64,000 bases of DNA from an uncultured Paracoccaceae bacterium (GCA_943787985.1 CALSOO010000004.1:496001-560000), one strand, 5' to 3'. Shown: positions 54,431 through 63,883, counted from the stretch's first letter. Translations and numbers: made by a program. The notes: generated from the sequence alone by a model not told the origin.

Positions 54431-55732
54431 TTAGACCCCCAATCGGTCCCGCAGCGCGTACCACGTCATGGCGGCGGCCAGCAGCGGGGTGCGCATGGCG
54501 CTGCCCCCCGGGAAGGGCGTGGACGGGATCGCGGCCATCACGTCAAATCCGTCTGATTGTCCCTGGATGGCCTGTGCCATAAGTTGCCCTGCTTGCACTG
54601 CGTTACCGAGCCCGTGTCCTGAATATCCCCCTGCGCTCAACACGTTAGGGGCGACACGGTTCAAGAATGGCAGCCGCTTCATCGTGATGGCCAATGTTCC
54701 GCCCCATGCGTAGTCAATCGCCACGTCCGCAAGATGGGGAAATATCTCGGTCATCGGTTTGCGCACCTTTGCCGCAATGTCTGACGGGAAGCGGTACCCA
54801 TAGCTTTCCCCGCCCCCGAACAGCAGTCGCCTGTCATGGCTGAGCCGGAAGTAATTGACCACAAAGCGGCTGTCCGCCACGGCGATGTCGCGCGCCAGCA
54901 CTTTTGCGACGCCGTCCCCCAAGGGTTCGGTGGCTGCGATAAAGTTGTTGATGGGCATGACGCGGGCCGCGACTTTCCGGTTCAATCCGCCCATGTAGCC
55001 ATTGCCCGCCAAAACCACGTGATCCGCAACAATGCGCCCCTGGTCCGTACGTACAATGGCGGGGGACCTGTGTTCGATATGATGTGCCCGGGTGCCTTCA
55101 TAAATGCGCACACCTGCATCCACACAGGCCCGCGCCAGTCCAAAAGCAAAGGCCAAAGGGTGCAAATGGTAGCTGCCCATGTCCACAATCCCGCCTTTGT
55201 AATCGGGAGAGGGGCAGATGCTTGCAAAGCTGTCGGCGTCGTGGGTTTCCAGCTGGTAGCCATAGGTCGTGCCCATGTGGGCGGCGTAATCGTGCAAACC
55301 GTCCACGTCACTTTGGCTCGAGCCGCTCCATGCAACACCTTGTTTCAGGTGGCAGTCGATAGAGTGGCGCGCGATGAGGTCGGTACATAAATCGACCGCC
55401 TCAAGTCCCATTTTCCACAAGCGCAAAGCGGCCTCTTTGCCGACCATGCTTTCCAGTTCTTGTTGGTCGCGCCGCTGCCCTGTGCCCAATTGCCCGCCGT
55501 TGCGCCCTGACGCTCCAAAGCCTACGCGTTGGGCATCAATCAGAACGACATCGCGCCCAGCCTGCGCCAAATGAAGGGCTGTGGAAAGGCCAGTGTAGCC
55601 CGCGCCGATCACACAAACATCCGCCTGCGTTTCCCCTTTGAGGACGGGAAACGGATCAAGGGGCGTGGTCGTGGCGGCGTACCAACTGTTTGGATAGGCG
55701 CCTCGCTTGTCGTTTGAGTAGAGCAATTGCAC
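54431..55732 (-). CDS. FAD-dependent amine oxidase (PuuB/DadA-like)
   Basis: A 433-residue flavoprotein of the DAO family. DVCVIGAGYTGLSTALHLAQ (residues about 34-53) is the FAD dinucleotide loop, and ASGRNGGQLGTGQRRDQ follows with the GRNGG signature of gamma-glutamylputrescine oxidases. LSAGGYSGHGLGNAVQAGQL near the end is the second FAD contact. The GTG at 55732 with GGAGG nine bases upstream gives VQLLYSNDKRGAYPNSWY as the start. It is the last gene of the amine-catabolic block and would oxidise an amine or a gamma-glutamyl amine. Confidence 0.85.
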   Translation of the reverse strand: MQLLYSNDKRGAYPNSWYAATTTPLDPFPVLKGETQADVCVIGAGYTGLSTALHLAQAGRDVVLIDAQRVGFGASGRNGGQLGTGQRRDQQELESMVGKEAALRLWKMGLEAVDLCTDLIARHSIDCHLKQGVAWSGSSQSDVDGLHDYAAHMGTTYGYQLETHDADSFASICPSPDYKGGIVDMGSYHLHPLAFAFGLARACVDAGVRIYEGTRAHHIEHRSPAIVRTDQGRIVADHVVLAGNGYMGGLNRKVAARVMPINNFIAATEPLGDGVAKVLARDIAVADSRFVVNYFRLSHDRRLLFGGGESYGYRFPSDIAAKVRKPMTEIFPHLADVAIDYAWGGTLAITMKRLPFLNRVAPNVLSAGGYSGHGLGNAVQAGQLMAQAIQGQSDGFDVMAAIPSTPFPGGSAMRTPLLAAAMTWYALRDRLGV

Positions 55733-55797
55733 GGGTTTATGCCTCCGCTGCGGTGAGTAGGGCGCTTTGTCTCGCAAGGATTGCTATGGCGGGCACG

Positions 55798-57159
55798 TTA
55801 AACGTTGATGAGCAAATGCTCGCGCTCCCAAGGGGAGATGACTTGCAAGAATTCTTCGTATTCAGCGCGTTTGACGATGGAATAGACGCGGGCAAATTCC
55901 GGACCCAAGACCTCATGCAGGGCCGTTGCCTCGTCAAAAACGTCCAAAGCTTCGCCCAGTGTGCGAGGGATATCGCCTTCGCCGTCGTAGGCATCGCCTT
56001 TGAATTGCTTGTCGGGGCGGCGTTCTTCCATCAAGCCCATGTAGCCACATGCAAGCGATGCGGCGATGCCCAGATAGGGATTGCAGTCCATACCGGCCAA
56101 GCGGTTTTCGATGCGGCGTGCCTCGGGGCTGGACAGCGGAATGCGGATGCCCGTTGTGCGGTTGTCGCGCCCCCATTCCAGATTGATAGGGGCGGCGTGG
56201 TCTTTGACGTAGCGGCGGTAGCTGTTCACAAAGGGGGCCATGACTGCGAGCGCACTTGGCATGTGGTTTTGCAAGCCTGCGATAAAGTGGAAAAACGCAT
56301 CTGTTTCGCCGTCTTGTGGTCCGGAAAAAATGTTTTTTCCCGTTTCGATATCCAGAATTGAGTGGTGGATGTGCATGGCCGACCCAGGTTCATGCTCGAT
56401 CGGTTTGGCCATGAAGGTGGCGAAACAATCGTGGCGCAAAGCGGCTTCGCGGATCAGGCGTTTGAAATAGAACACTTCATCGGCCAGTTTCACCGGATCA
56501 CCGTGGATCAGGTTGATCTCGAGCTGGCCTGCGCCGCCCTCTTGGGTGATGCCATCGATCTCGAAACCCTGGGCCTCGGCAAAATCATAGATGTCGTCGA
56601 TGACAGGCCCGAATTCATCTACAGCCGTCATGGAATAGGCTTGGCGCGCGGCGGCAGGGCGGCCAGAGCGGCCCATCATCGGCTTGATCTCTTGGGCGGG
56701 GTCAATGTTGCGCGCGACAAGGAAGAATTCCATTTCGGGGGCAACGATCGGTTCCCACCCTTGGTCACGGTACAGTTTCACCACGCGTTTGAGCACATTG
56801 CGCGGACTGAATTCTACGATATCGCCTTTGCGGTCATAGGCATCATGGATCACTTGAAGGGTCCAGTCACCAGTCCAGGGGGCGGCCGTTGCCGTGGACA
56901 TGTCAGGCTTTAGGATCATGTCCTTTTCGGTGAAACCCTCTTTGCCGGCCGCTTCGCCCCAGCCACCTGTGATCGTTTGAAAAAAGATGCTGTCGGGCAG
57001 GTGAAAATAGTCTTGGCGTGCGAATTTTTTGGCGGGAACTGCCTTGCCGCGAGCAATCCCGGGAAGATCTGCGATGATGCATTCCACCTCATCCAAAGTG
57101 CGCCCGTCAAGATAGGCACGCGCCGCTTCGGGCAGTTCGGAAATCCAGTCAGAGGCCAT
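55798..57159 (-). CDS. Glutamine-synthetase-like ligase (PuuA-type), copy 2
   Basis: A 453-residue type I GS-fold protein. Active-site elements are visible: APEMEFFLVAR (metal Glu), GGAGQLEINLIHGDP (metal Glu), HIHHSILD, and RIENRLAGMDCNPYLG near the end. Gamma-glutamylputrescine synthetase PuuA shows this pattern without the usual adenylylation tail, so a gamma-glutamyl amine ligase is more likely than assimilatory GlnA. It overlaps the GATase gene by one base (TGATG). Confidence 0.82.
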   Translation of the reverse strand: MASDWISELPEAARAYLDGRTLDEVECIIADLPGIARGKAVPAKKFARQDYFHLPDSIFFQTITGGWGEAAGKEGFTEKDMILKPDMSTATAAPWTGDWTLQVIHDAYDRKGDIVEFSPRNVLKRVVKLYRDQGWEPIVAPEMEFFLVARNIDPAQEIKPMMGRSGRPAAARQAYSMTAVDEFGPVIDDIYDFAEAQGFEIDGITQEGGAGQLEINLIHGDPVKLADEVFYFKRLIREAALRHDCFATFMAKPIEHEPGSAMHIHHSILDIETGKNIFSGPQDGETDAFFHFIAGLQNHMPSALAVMAPFVNSYRRYVKDHAAPINLEWGRDNRTTGIRIPLSSPEARRIENRLAGMDCNPYLGIAASLACGYMGLMEERRPDKQFKGDAYDGEGDIPRTLGEALDVFDEATALHEVLGPEFARVYSIVKRAEYEEFLQVISPWEREHLLINV

Positions 57160-57839
57160 CAGGCCCTCTCTTTCTTGAAAAATGCGGCCATAAATTGGGC
57201 GATGTCAGCGTTGTTGTTGGCGGCGTCCAGTTTTGCTTGCGCCTGTGCGAGGCTGGCGTCGCTGACAACGCCTTTGCCTTTGAATTCTATCAGCCCCTTG
57301 ACCGCGGCGCGCTCAAATTCCGGATGCGGTTGGATGCTCCAGATCTGCTCTCCGTAGGCAAAGGCGGCATGGGTGCAAAAATCCGAGGACCCAACCGTTT
57401 GCGCGTCCTTCGGAGGGGTCGTTACCTGATCCTGATGCCAAGCGTTCAGCGCCATTTTCTGGCCATTGATGTCGTAATCCACGTTGCCAATGGACCAGCC
57501 GCCCTCAAACTTTTCGACAGTGCCGCCCAAAGCTTGGGCGATGATCTGATGCCCGAAACAAATTCCGATCAACGGACGCTCTGACGCACGAATAGCGCGG
57601 ATCAGATCCTCAAGCGGGGGAATGAACGGATGATCCTCATAGGCGCCATGTTTGGACCCGCTGATCAACCAGCCATCGGCGGCGTCAGGTCCTGTCGGGA
57701 ACTGCATATCGACGACGCTAAAGGTTTCGAATTCAAAGTCATGTCCGGCCAAAAGTCCGGAATAGAGAGCCGTATAGTCGCCAACAACCGGCTGCAGTTC
57801 GGGGACGAAATGCCCAGCCTGTAGGATGCCAATTTTCAT
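57159..57839 (-). CDS. Class I glutamine amidotransferase (PuuD-like)
   Basis: A 226-residue single GATase domain. The nucleophile Cys is in PLIGICFGHQIIAQALGG near residue 90, and the His and Glu are in WSIQPHPEFERA near 170, so the Cys-His-Glu triad is complete. Such stand-alone domains include gamma-glutamyl-GABA hydrolase PuuD and related hydrolases of the GMP-synthase type. Between two GS-like ligases it is best read as the hydrolase that removes the gamma-glutamyl group. ATG at 57839 starts MKIGILQAGH. Confidence 0.8.
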   Translation of the reverse strand: MKIGILQAGHFVPELQPVVGDYTALYSGLLAGHDFEFETFSVVDMQFPTGPDAADGWLISGSKHGAYEDHPFIPPLEDLIRAIRASERPLIGICFGHQIIAQALGGTVEKFEGGWSIGNVDYDINGQKMALNAWHQDQVTTPPKDAQTVGSSDFCTHAAFAYGEQIWSIQPHPEFERAAVKGLIEFKGKGVVSDASLAQAQAKLDAANNNADIAQFMAAFFKKERA

Positions 57840-57896
57840 GAACGCCTCTTGATTTTTCAGCACTCTAGCTGTGGTGGGGATATCGGGCAAGCGGGT

Positions 57897-59213
57897 TCAG
57901 ACCCGCTCTAACATCGCTTTCCAGTGTTGATCTGCAGGCAGGTCTGCCATTTTGGCGCACTCCTGACGTTTGGTGCGCAACAGGTTGTCGATCATGAGAG
58001 GATGGAAAATGCGCGCCATGTAGGGATCTTTGGCAAATGCATCGATCGCGGCCTCCAAATCAGGCGCGAGCCCGGGAAGGTCATTGGCATAGGCGTTGCC
58101 CACAACTGGGGCAGGCGGTGTCATCTGGTCCTCAACCCCGATCATGATGGAGCCGAGCACGGCACTGAGCAACAGGTAGGGGTTGATATCGCCCCCTGCC
58201 GTGCGATGTTCGATCCTGCGTGCAGCTGTTGGACCACCCGGAATGCGCACCGCGACCGTGCGGTTTTCATAGCCCCATGCGGCGGCTGTCGGGGCGTGGG
58301 CCCCTTCGACAAAGCGCGCGTAGGAGTTGGCGTGCGGCGCAAAGATCAGTGAACTGCCCGGCATGGCGGCCAGACATCCTGCAACCGCTTGGCGCAACAC
58401 TTGGGTGCCGTCCTGTCCGCCGTCGTCAAAGACGTTGTTGCCGTCCTTGTCCAACACCGACACATGCACATGCATCCCGTTGCCCGCGTCCCCGAGGTAG
58501 GGTTTTGCCATAAAGGTTGCGGCCATTCCATGTTTGCGCGCAAGCCCGCGCACGAGGGCTTTGAACGCCCATGCGTTGTCGGCCATTTCCATGGCGGGGC
58601 CGTGGCGCATGGTCACTTCGAATTGCCCGACCCCTGCTTCGGAAATCGCAGTTTCCGCAGGGATGCCCATGGAAAAGGCTCCTGAGTAGAGGTCATCAAA
58701 GAACGGGGCAAAGGCGTCCATTTGGGACATCGACAAGATCGCAGCCCCGTCCAACGGGCGTCCACTGCGCGGATTGACGGGGGCTTGAGGTTGCACGCCG
58801 CTGTCATCCAGTAGGGTGAACTCCATTTCAGTCGCGGCCACAGCTTGCCATCCGCGCGCGGCGAACTGCTCCAGAACACGGGCCAAAGCGTGGCGCGGAT
58901 CGCCCTCAAAGGGGGCGCCGTCATCTGTGTACATGGACATCGGCACCAAGGCAGAGGGCGCATCCAGCCACGGGATTGCCATTGGCGTGCGTCCGGTCGG
59001 GCGCAAAACGCCGTCCGCATCTCCTGTTTCAAACACGAGCGGGCTGCCGTCGATGTCTTCGCCCCACAGATCAAGGTTGAGGACAGACAGCGGCATGCGC
59101 ACAGCCCCCGAATCGAGCTTTTCAGCGTATGAGCCCGGGACCACTTTGCCCCGCATTTGCCCGTTCAGATCGCAGGCTGCGACCCGAAAGGTCTGAAGTT
59201 TTCCTATGTCCAT
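57897..59213 (-). CDS. Glutamine-synthetase-like ligase (PuuA-type), copy 1
   Basis: A 438-residue GS-fold protein only moderately similar to the copy below. Motifs are AATEMEFTLLDDSG, EAGVGQFEVTMRHGP, HVHVSVLDKDGNN and RIEHRTAGGDINPYLLL. The ATG at 59213 has GGAAAG five bases upstream; a GTG at 59231 is in frame. The presence of two diverged ligases suggests two substrates, or a two-subunit enzyme. It is followed by 57 bases and then the GATase gene. Confidence 0.82.
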   Translation of the reverse strand: MDIGKLQTFRVAACDLNGQMRGKVVPGSYAEKLDSGAVRMPLSVLNLDLWGEDIDGSPLVFETGDADGVLRPTGRTPMAIPWLDAPSALVPMSMYTDDGAPFEGDPRHALARVLEQFAARGWQAVAATEMEFTLLDDSGVQPQAPVNPRSGRPLDGAAILSMSQMDAFAPFFDDLYSGAFSMGIPAETAISEAGVGQFEVTMRHGPAMEMADNAWAFKALVRGLARKHGMAATFMAKPYLGDAGNGMHVHVSVLDKDGNNVFDDGGQDGTQVLRQAVAGCLAAMPGSSLIFAPHANSYARFVEGAHAPTAAAWGYENRTVAVRIPGGPTAARRIEHRTAGGDINPYLLLSAVLGSIMIGVEDQMTPPAPVVGNAYANDLPGLAPDLEAAIDAFAKDPYMARIFHPLMIDNLLRTKRQECAKMADLPADQHWKAMLERV

Positions 59214-59240
59214 TAGGTCTTTCCGTTCCACATGCTCATG

Positions 59241-60047
59241 TCACCGGATCAAAGTCGGGCGCCACCGCAGTTTGGGGCGTGCATTGTCTGGCAAATGCCG
59301 GTTGAGGCGACGGTTGATGGTGCCAAAAACACTGATAACGATCAACGTCAGAATAATGAAATACATCGCAAGGATGGGGTAGGGGATGAAGGGGTTAAAG
59401 GTCTTGTCCGCAAAGTAACTGGCGTAATACAGCGCATCCCCGCGTTGTTGCCATGCCGGAAATCCGGTGAAAAACACCAATGTGGTGGCGTGAAACAGGA
59501 AGATCGCCTCATTCGTGTACGCAGGCCACGCAAGGCGCAACATGGTCGGCCAGATCACCCGCTTGAAGCGCGTCCAGCCTGACAGCCCGTATGCATCTGC
59601 CGCCTCGGTGTCGCCTTTGGGAATAGATTGCAATGCTCCGTAAAATATCTCGGCCGAGTAGGCGGAGGTGTTGAAGAACAACACAACCAGCGCGCCAAGC
59701 CACGCGGCGGTAAAGGGCGCGAAAATCGGGAATACGGTTTTGAGCTGCAAGAACAGAAAGTATCCAAAGAAGAATTGGATAAACAGGGGCGAGCCGCGAA
59801 ACAAAAAGATGAACCATTCCGATGGTTTGCGCAGCCAGATGTTGGATGCGTTTTTGCCAAGCGCCAGAAGTGTTGCAAACACAAACCCCGCCATCAAAGC
59901 CAGAATGCCGAAATACACGTTCCAGATCATGCCAGATCCGATGAGGGTGAATTGCTGACACAGGGTGAAATCTTCGCGGGGCAGAAGCCTTTCGCCAATC
60001 CCCACGGCGCGCAAACCGTAGGCCATGACGGTTTCATAACACGTCAT
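59241..60047 (-). CDS. Polar amino acid/amine ABC transporter permease (HisM type)
   Basis: A 268-residue membrane protein with five helices (about 35-60, 80-105, 115-140, 180-200, 230-250) of the HisMQ permease family. FLFRGSPLFIQFFFGYF is the start of the conserved core, and the EAA loop lies in EAADAYGLSGWTRFKRVIWP. It overlaps the next permease by four bases (ATGA). Together they form the membrane pore of an importer. Confidence 0.9.
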   Translation of the reverse strand: MTCYETVMAYGLRAVGIGERLLPREDFTLCQQFTLIGSGMIWNVYFGILALMAGFVFATLLALGKNASNIWLRKPSEWFIFLFRGSPLFIQFFFGYFLFLQLKTVFPIFAPFTAAWLGALVVLFFNTSAYSAEIFYGALQSIPKGDTEAADAYGLSGWTRFKRVIWPTMLRLAWPAYTNEAIFLFHATTLVFFTGFPAWQQRGDALYYASYFADKTFNPFIPYPILAMYFIILTLIVISVFGTINRRLNRHLPDNARPKLRWRPTLIR

Positions 60048-60970
60048 GTTGCTTTCCTTTGTGCTTCACCCGCCGAGGTGGCTTGTCCGCGTGTGAGCCG
60101 CGCCATGATGCGGCCGAGGACGACTTCGGAGACCTTTGTGAACATCAGATAGAACACCAAAAGGGCGAGAAAGTACCACATGCGCCAGTCGCCGTGCGGG
60201 TAATCTGTAAAGCGGGCCGTTTTGGTTCCGCCAAGCTCGCGCGCCCAGTAAACGATGTCTTCGATCCCCAACAGGAACAACAACGGTGTCGCCTTGATCA
60301 AAACCATCCATAAATTCGACAGGCCAGGCAGGGCGAAGACCCACATTTGCGGCACAAGAATGCGCCAGAACGTCTGGCGGGGGCTCATGCCATAGCTTTC
60401 GGCGGTTTCCAGTTGCGCTTTGGGGACAGCCCGCATCGCGCCAAACAGAACATTGGCCGCAAAAGCGCCGAACACGATCGCAAAGGTAAAGACTGCAATC
60501 GCAAAGCCGTAGCTTTCATGCACCCACTGCGGCGCGTCGCCCAAGGGCATTTTGGCTGCTTGGCAGACCACAAAGTCATTGCCTTGGCGAATGGGTTCGT
60601 CCCAGTCGGGGCATTTGATTTTGTGGCGCGTCCACTCGATCATTTGATCCAGCGCGATCACGAAAAACAGGAAAAACGCAATGTCGGGAACGCCGCGCAC
60701 CACGGCGATATAGCTTCGGCCCAACCATGACAGAGGGGCCACACGGCTGCGTGCCGCAGAGGCGCCAGCAAAGCCAAAGGCGAGGGCGGTCGGGGCCGTG
60801 ATGCCCAGCAGCAACAAGACCGTGAGCACCGACCAATAAATTGACATGTGTTTGCCTGTGGTCAGGTAACACGCCATCCACTGCCAGTCAGGCAGGAGGC
60901 TTGGATCTGTGCAAAAGTTGAAAATGGTGTACCTCGTGCGGGGCGTTGAGGAATTGAATGCTTTGGACAA
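60044..60970 (-). CDS. Polar amino acid/amine ABC transporter permease (HisQ type)
   Basis: A 308-residue HisMQ-type permease, longer than average because of an N-terminal stretch (FCTDPSLLPDWQWMACYLTT) and a loop of some 35 residues (IEWTRHKIKCPDWDEPIRQG) between helices. The EAA loop is in LETAESYGMSPRQTFWRILVP. It precedes the second permease and follows the binding protein. The loop is shared, as far as I recall, by roseobacter octopine/histidine-type permeases. Confidence 0.9.
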   Translation of the reverse strand: MSKAFNSSTPRTRYTIFNFCTDPSLLPDWQWMACYLTTGKHMSIYWSVLTVLLLLGITAPTALAFGFAGASAARSRVAPLSWLGRSYIAVVRGVPDIAFFLFFVIALDQMIEWTRHKIKCPDWDEPIRQGNDFVVCQAAKMPLGDAPQWVHESYGFAIAVFTFAIVFGAFAANVLFGAMRAVPKAQLETAESYGMSPRQTFWRILVPQMWVFALPGLSNLWMVLIKATPLLFLLGIEDIVYWARELGGTKTARFTDYPHGDWRMWYFLALLVFYLMFTKVSEVVLGRIMARLTRGQATSAGEAQRKAT

Positions 60971-61024
60971 GAATAAGACGTGGCACGGGAAAAATGCGCG
61001 CCACGCCGTTGGTCGAAAGGCGGC

Positions 61025-61750
61025 TTAGAACTGCTCGCCGATTTCCCATTTTGCGATCATGGCATTCAGTGTGCCGTCTGCTTTCATCGACCCGATAGCC
61101 GCGTCGAATTTCGCGCGCAATTCGCCGTCGGTTTCGCGCACGCCCATGCCAACGCCGCCACCGATCAGTTCTTTTTGATCGAGCAGTTGGAGGTCGCCAT
61201 CTTCTTCAGCGATGGGTGTCAAAAAGGCATTGTCCGCCAAAACGGCGTCCGCTTCACCATTTTTAACAGCCGCGACTGTTTCTTCAGGGGTCGCAAATTC
61301 AACCAGTGTCGCGCCCGAAGCCGCAATAAAGGACGCTTGGATGGTACCTGTCTGAGCTGCGATCACGCCGCCTTTGATGTCTGCATCGGCTGACATGACC
61401 AAGTAGGAGGATGGGTCGGGTTGTGTGTAGTTTTGTGTGAAATCAATGACTTCGTCGCGCTCATCCGTGATGGACATGCCTGCGATGATTGTGTCGTAGT
61501 TGCCGGATACGAGGTTTGGAATGATGCTGTCCCACTCGTTTGTGACCCATTCACATGTCAATTCGGCGCGCTTGCAAAGCTCGTCGCCCAACTCGCGTTC
61601 AAAGCCGTCAACCTCGCCTGCGTCATTGATGAAGTTGTAGGGAGGGTATGCGCCCTCTGTGCCCATGCGGATGGTTTTTCCGTGGCCGTCAGCAAATGCC
61701 ATGCCAGCCGTGATGGCCAGTGCTGCGGTGCTCAAGATCAGTTTTTTCAT
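61025..61750 (-). CDS. Periplasmic substrate-binding protein, polar amino acid ABC transporter
   Basis: A 241-residue family 3 solute-binding protein with signal peptide MKKLILSTAALAITAGMAFA. The mature start RMGTEGAYPPYNFINDAGE and SGNYDTIIAGMSITDERDEVIDFT are the classic lysine/arginine/ornithine/histidine-binding signatures. Ligand residues suggest a cationic amino acid or polyamine-like amine, but exact specificity is unproven. It is read from the same unit as the ATPase 43 bases upstream. Confidence 0.92.
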   Translation of the reverse strand: MKKLILSTAALAITAGMAFADGHGKTIRMGTEGAYPPYNFINDAGEVDGFERELGDELCKRAELTCEWVTNEWDSIIPNLVSGNYDTIIAGMSITDERDEVIDFTQNYTQPDPSSYLVMSADADIKGGVIAAQTGTIQASFIAASGATLVEFATPEETVAAVKNGEADAVLADNAFLTPIAEEDGDLQLLDQKELIGGGVGMGVRETDGELRAKFDAAIGSMKADGTLNAMIAKWEIGEQF

Positions 61751-61793
61751 CGGTGGTCTCCCGTTTGATGTGGTCGTTTGTTTTTAAGGTACG

Positions 61794-62570
61794 TCAGTGC
61801 GCTGTGGCCGATAGAAAGCCGCGCAAGCGTTCGGATTTGGGCGCGCCAAACAGTGTTTCGGGCGGCCCTTGTTCTTCGATCAACCCTTGATGCAAAAAGA
61901 CCACGTGGTCAGACACATCAGCGGCCAGTTTCATGTCATGGGTCACGATGATCATGGTGCGCCCTTCAGTGGCAAGGTCCTTGATCACGCGAATAACCTC
62001 TTGCTCCAACTCCGGATCAAGGGCGCTTGTGGGTTCGTCAAACAGCAAGGCTTCGGGTTCCATGCACAAGGCGCGCGCGATGGCGGCGCGCTGTTGTTGT
62101 CCACCGGAGAGCTGGGCAGGGAAAGCATCGCATTTGTCGCCAATTCCGACTTTGTCCAAATAGGCGCGCGCGGATTTTTCGACTTCGGACCTCTCGCGCC
62201 CCAACACGGTCAATGGCGCCTCCATCACGTTTTGCAGAATGCTCATGTGGGCCCAAAGGTTGAACTGCTGGAACACCATCGACAGATTTGTGCGAATGCG
62301 CAGCACTTGTTTGCCATCCGACGGGCGGCGCGCATGGCCTTTGCCTTTCCACGACACAGGTTCGCCTTTGAACACCACGTCGCCTTGTTGGCTGTCTTCC
62401 AACAGGTTGCAGCACCGCAACAGCGTTGACTTGCCTGAACCGGATGATCCGATCAGGGACACAACATCCCCGCGCATTGCGGAAATATCCACACCTTTAA
62501 GCACCTCAAGCGTGCCGTAGGCTTTGTGCAGATTGCGGATGTCGATAACAGGTGTGTTTGTTTGGGTCAC
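61794..62570 (-). CDS. Polar amino acid ABC transporter ATPase (HisP type)
   Basis: A 258-residue ATPase. Walker A is SLIGSSGSGKSTLLRCC, the signature is LSGGQQQRAAIARAL, Walker B is LLFDEPTSALDPELEQEV, and the switch His is in IIVTHDMKLAADV. Length and EPVSWKGKGHA insert match the HisP/OccP group. It is the first gene of the transporter block, so its upstream region 62571-62675 likely holds the operon promoter. Confidence 0.93.
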   Translation of the reverse strand: MTQTNTPVIDIRNLHKAYGTLEVLKGVDISAMRGDVVSLIGSSGSGKSTLLRCCNLLEDSQQGDVVFKGEPVSWKGKGHARRPSDGKQVLRIRTNLSMVFQQFNLWAHMSILQNVMEAPLTVLGRERSEVEKSARAYLDKVGIGDKCDAFPAQLSGGQQQRAAIARALCMEPEALLFDEPTSALDPELEQEVIRVIKDLATEGRTMIIVTHDMKLAADVSDHVVFLHQGLIEEQGPPETLFGAPKSERLRGFLSATAH

Positions 62571-62675
62571 GTGTGTGCGTCTTGATTGAGTCTATGCATC
62601 ACGTATAAGGCGCGAATTCTATCGGCAATGCAACTTGCAAAGTGCTGATCGGCATTGGGGATGTACGTGCTGACC

Positions 62676-63413
62676 TTACGGAAGCGGGGGCAGGGGCAAC
62701 CCCAAATAGGCATCCGCAGGAATTTGCACCAATTCTTTGAGGAAAAGGGTCTGTTTGTGCGCAGGTTCAAGGGATTCAATGGCATGGGAGACAGCGCGCG
62801 CGACACGCGGTGCGTTCTGCGTCAGTGCTGTAATATAAGGCAGACCCGGTGTCGGATCTGTGCGGGCCACAACGCGCAAGCGATCCGTCAGGGCGGGGGC
62901 CTCGTTGCGCAGCATCGCCCATGTTACGGCGTCCAGACTTGCGAAATCAGCTTGCCCCTCATCAACAGCGCGCGCGGACAAGGCGTGGCCGCCGGTTTGA
63001 AGGCCAGTTTTGAATGCAAGGTCATGCCGCGCGAAATAGGCACAAGGGGCGGCCCAACCTGATTGGGACAGTGCCTCGTTGTAGGCCATCGTGCGCCCTG
63101 AAAGGTCTGAAAGTGTTTCGGCATGGTCGTCGCGGTGCACAATCAAAACGCTGAAATAGTGGCCCGCGGGGCAATCCGGCAGATCATAATCGGGTGTGCC
63201 CACCAAGCGCACGTGCCCGTGCAAACGGGCGCGGTACGGCAGGCCACACGTTTGCGCAAGCAGCAGGTCGGGATCGCGCCAAATGTCCCAGACGTCTTTG
63301 TCACGTGTGAGGGTTTGAGGTCCATCCCCAAGGGCAAATCGTGTACGTTCCCACAATGCATCTACTGCACTGCGGGCATGGGGCATGTCATACATGCCCA
63401 GAAAGGCTGTCAC
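62676..63413 (-). CDS. PhnD-like phosphate/phosphonate-binding family protein, orphan
   Basis: The product is about 245 residues. The pattern MYDMPHARSAVDALWERTR, HYFSVLIVHRDDHAETLSDL, RTMAYNEALSQSGWA and VDEGQADFASLDAVTWAML matches the PhnD/TAXI-like family of phosphonate-binding proteins. No signal peptide is seen and no transporter genes are adjacent, so the role may be cytoplasmic sensing or an unrelated use of the fold. The GTG at 63413 overlaps the TerB stop (GTGA); an ATG at 63395 is the alternative. Confidence 0.7.
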   Translation of the reverse strand: MTAFLGMYDMPHARSAVDALWERTRFALGDGPQTLTRDKDVWDIWRDPDLLLAQTCGLPYRARLHGHVRLVGTPDYDLPDCPAGHYFSVLIVHRDDHAETLSDLSGRTMAYNEALSQSGWAAPCAYFARHDLAFKTGLQTGGHALSARAVDEGQADFASLDAVTWAMLRNEAPALTDRLRVVARTDPTPGLPYITALTQNAPRVARAVSHAIESLEPAHKQTLFLKELVQIPADAYLGLPLPPLP

Positions 63414-63853
63414 GGGGTGACGCGTTGGCGGGCCATTGCGCTGTCGCGATCTGTTACACCCAACAAGTTCGAGACCAGCCGCAACACGGCGTCCTCTTCC
63501 TTGGCGCGGGTGCCGTCGGCCAGAACCACCTCCCACAGTGCTTCAATGATGGCCAAGCGATCATCGTACGCAACGGCATTCTTGATCGCACGGGTAAAGC
63601 GGACAGTGTCGGGCGCTTCGCTTTCCAGTGTTTCGGCGTCCTCGCACAACCGGGCAACGCCGGCAGGGTCCAATCCATATCTGGAGCTGGCAATCGCCTC
63701 GATACGGGCACGTTCCTGAGCATCGTAATGCCCGTCAGCGCGGGCCACGCGGATCAAAAGAGCGGTCAAAGCCAGACGCGCATCGGCATCCGGAAGCTGG
63801 GCGGGTTCGGGCTTGGTCAGCCGCTTGAGGAAATCTGCAAACATACCTTCCAT
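63410..63853 (-). CDS. TerB-family protein
   Basis: A 147-residue all-helical TerB domain. The repeat signature ALTALLIRVARADGHYDAQERARIE (quoted in parts: LLIRVARADGHYD and DAQERARIEAIA) and the second half ALWEVVLADGTRAKEEDAVL, each with an acidic metal-binding patch, are present. TerB proteins occur in tellurite and stress operons but also alone, as here. Start is the ATG at 63853 or 63844 (MFADFLKRLT). Coupled to the PhnD-like gene by a GTGA overlap. Confidence 0.85.
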   Translation of the reverse strand: MEGMFADFLKRLTKPEPAQLPDADARLALTALLIRVARADGHYDAQERARIEAIASSRYGLDPAGVARLCEDAETLESEAPDTVRFTRAIKNAVAYDDRLAIIEALWEVVLADGTRAKEEDAVLRLVSNLLGVTDRDSAMARQRVTP

Positions 63854-63883
63854 ATAGTCCAGCTGTTTGGGTTCGCCAATGGG

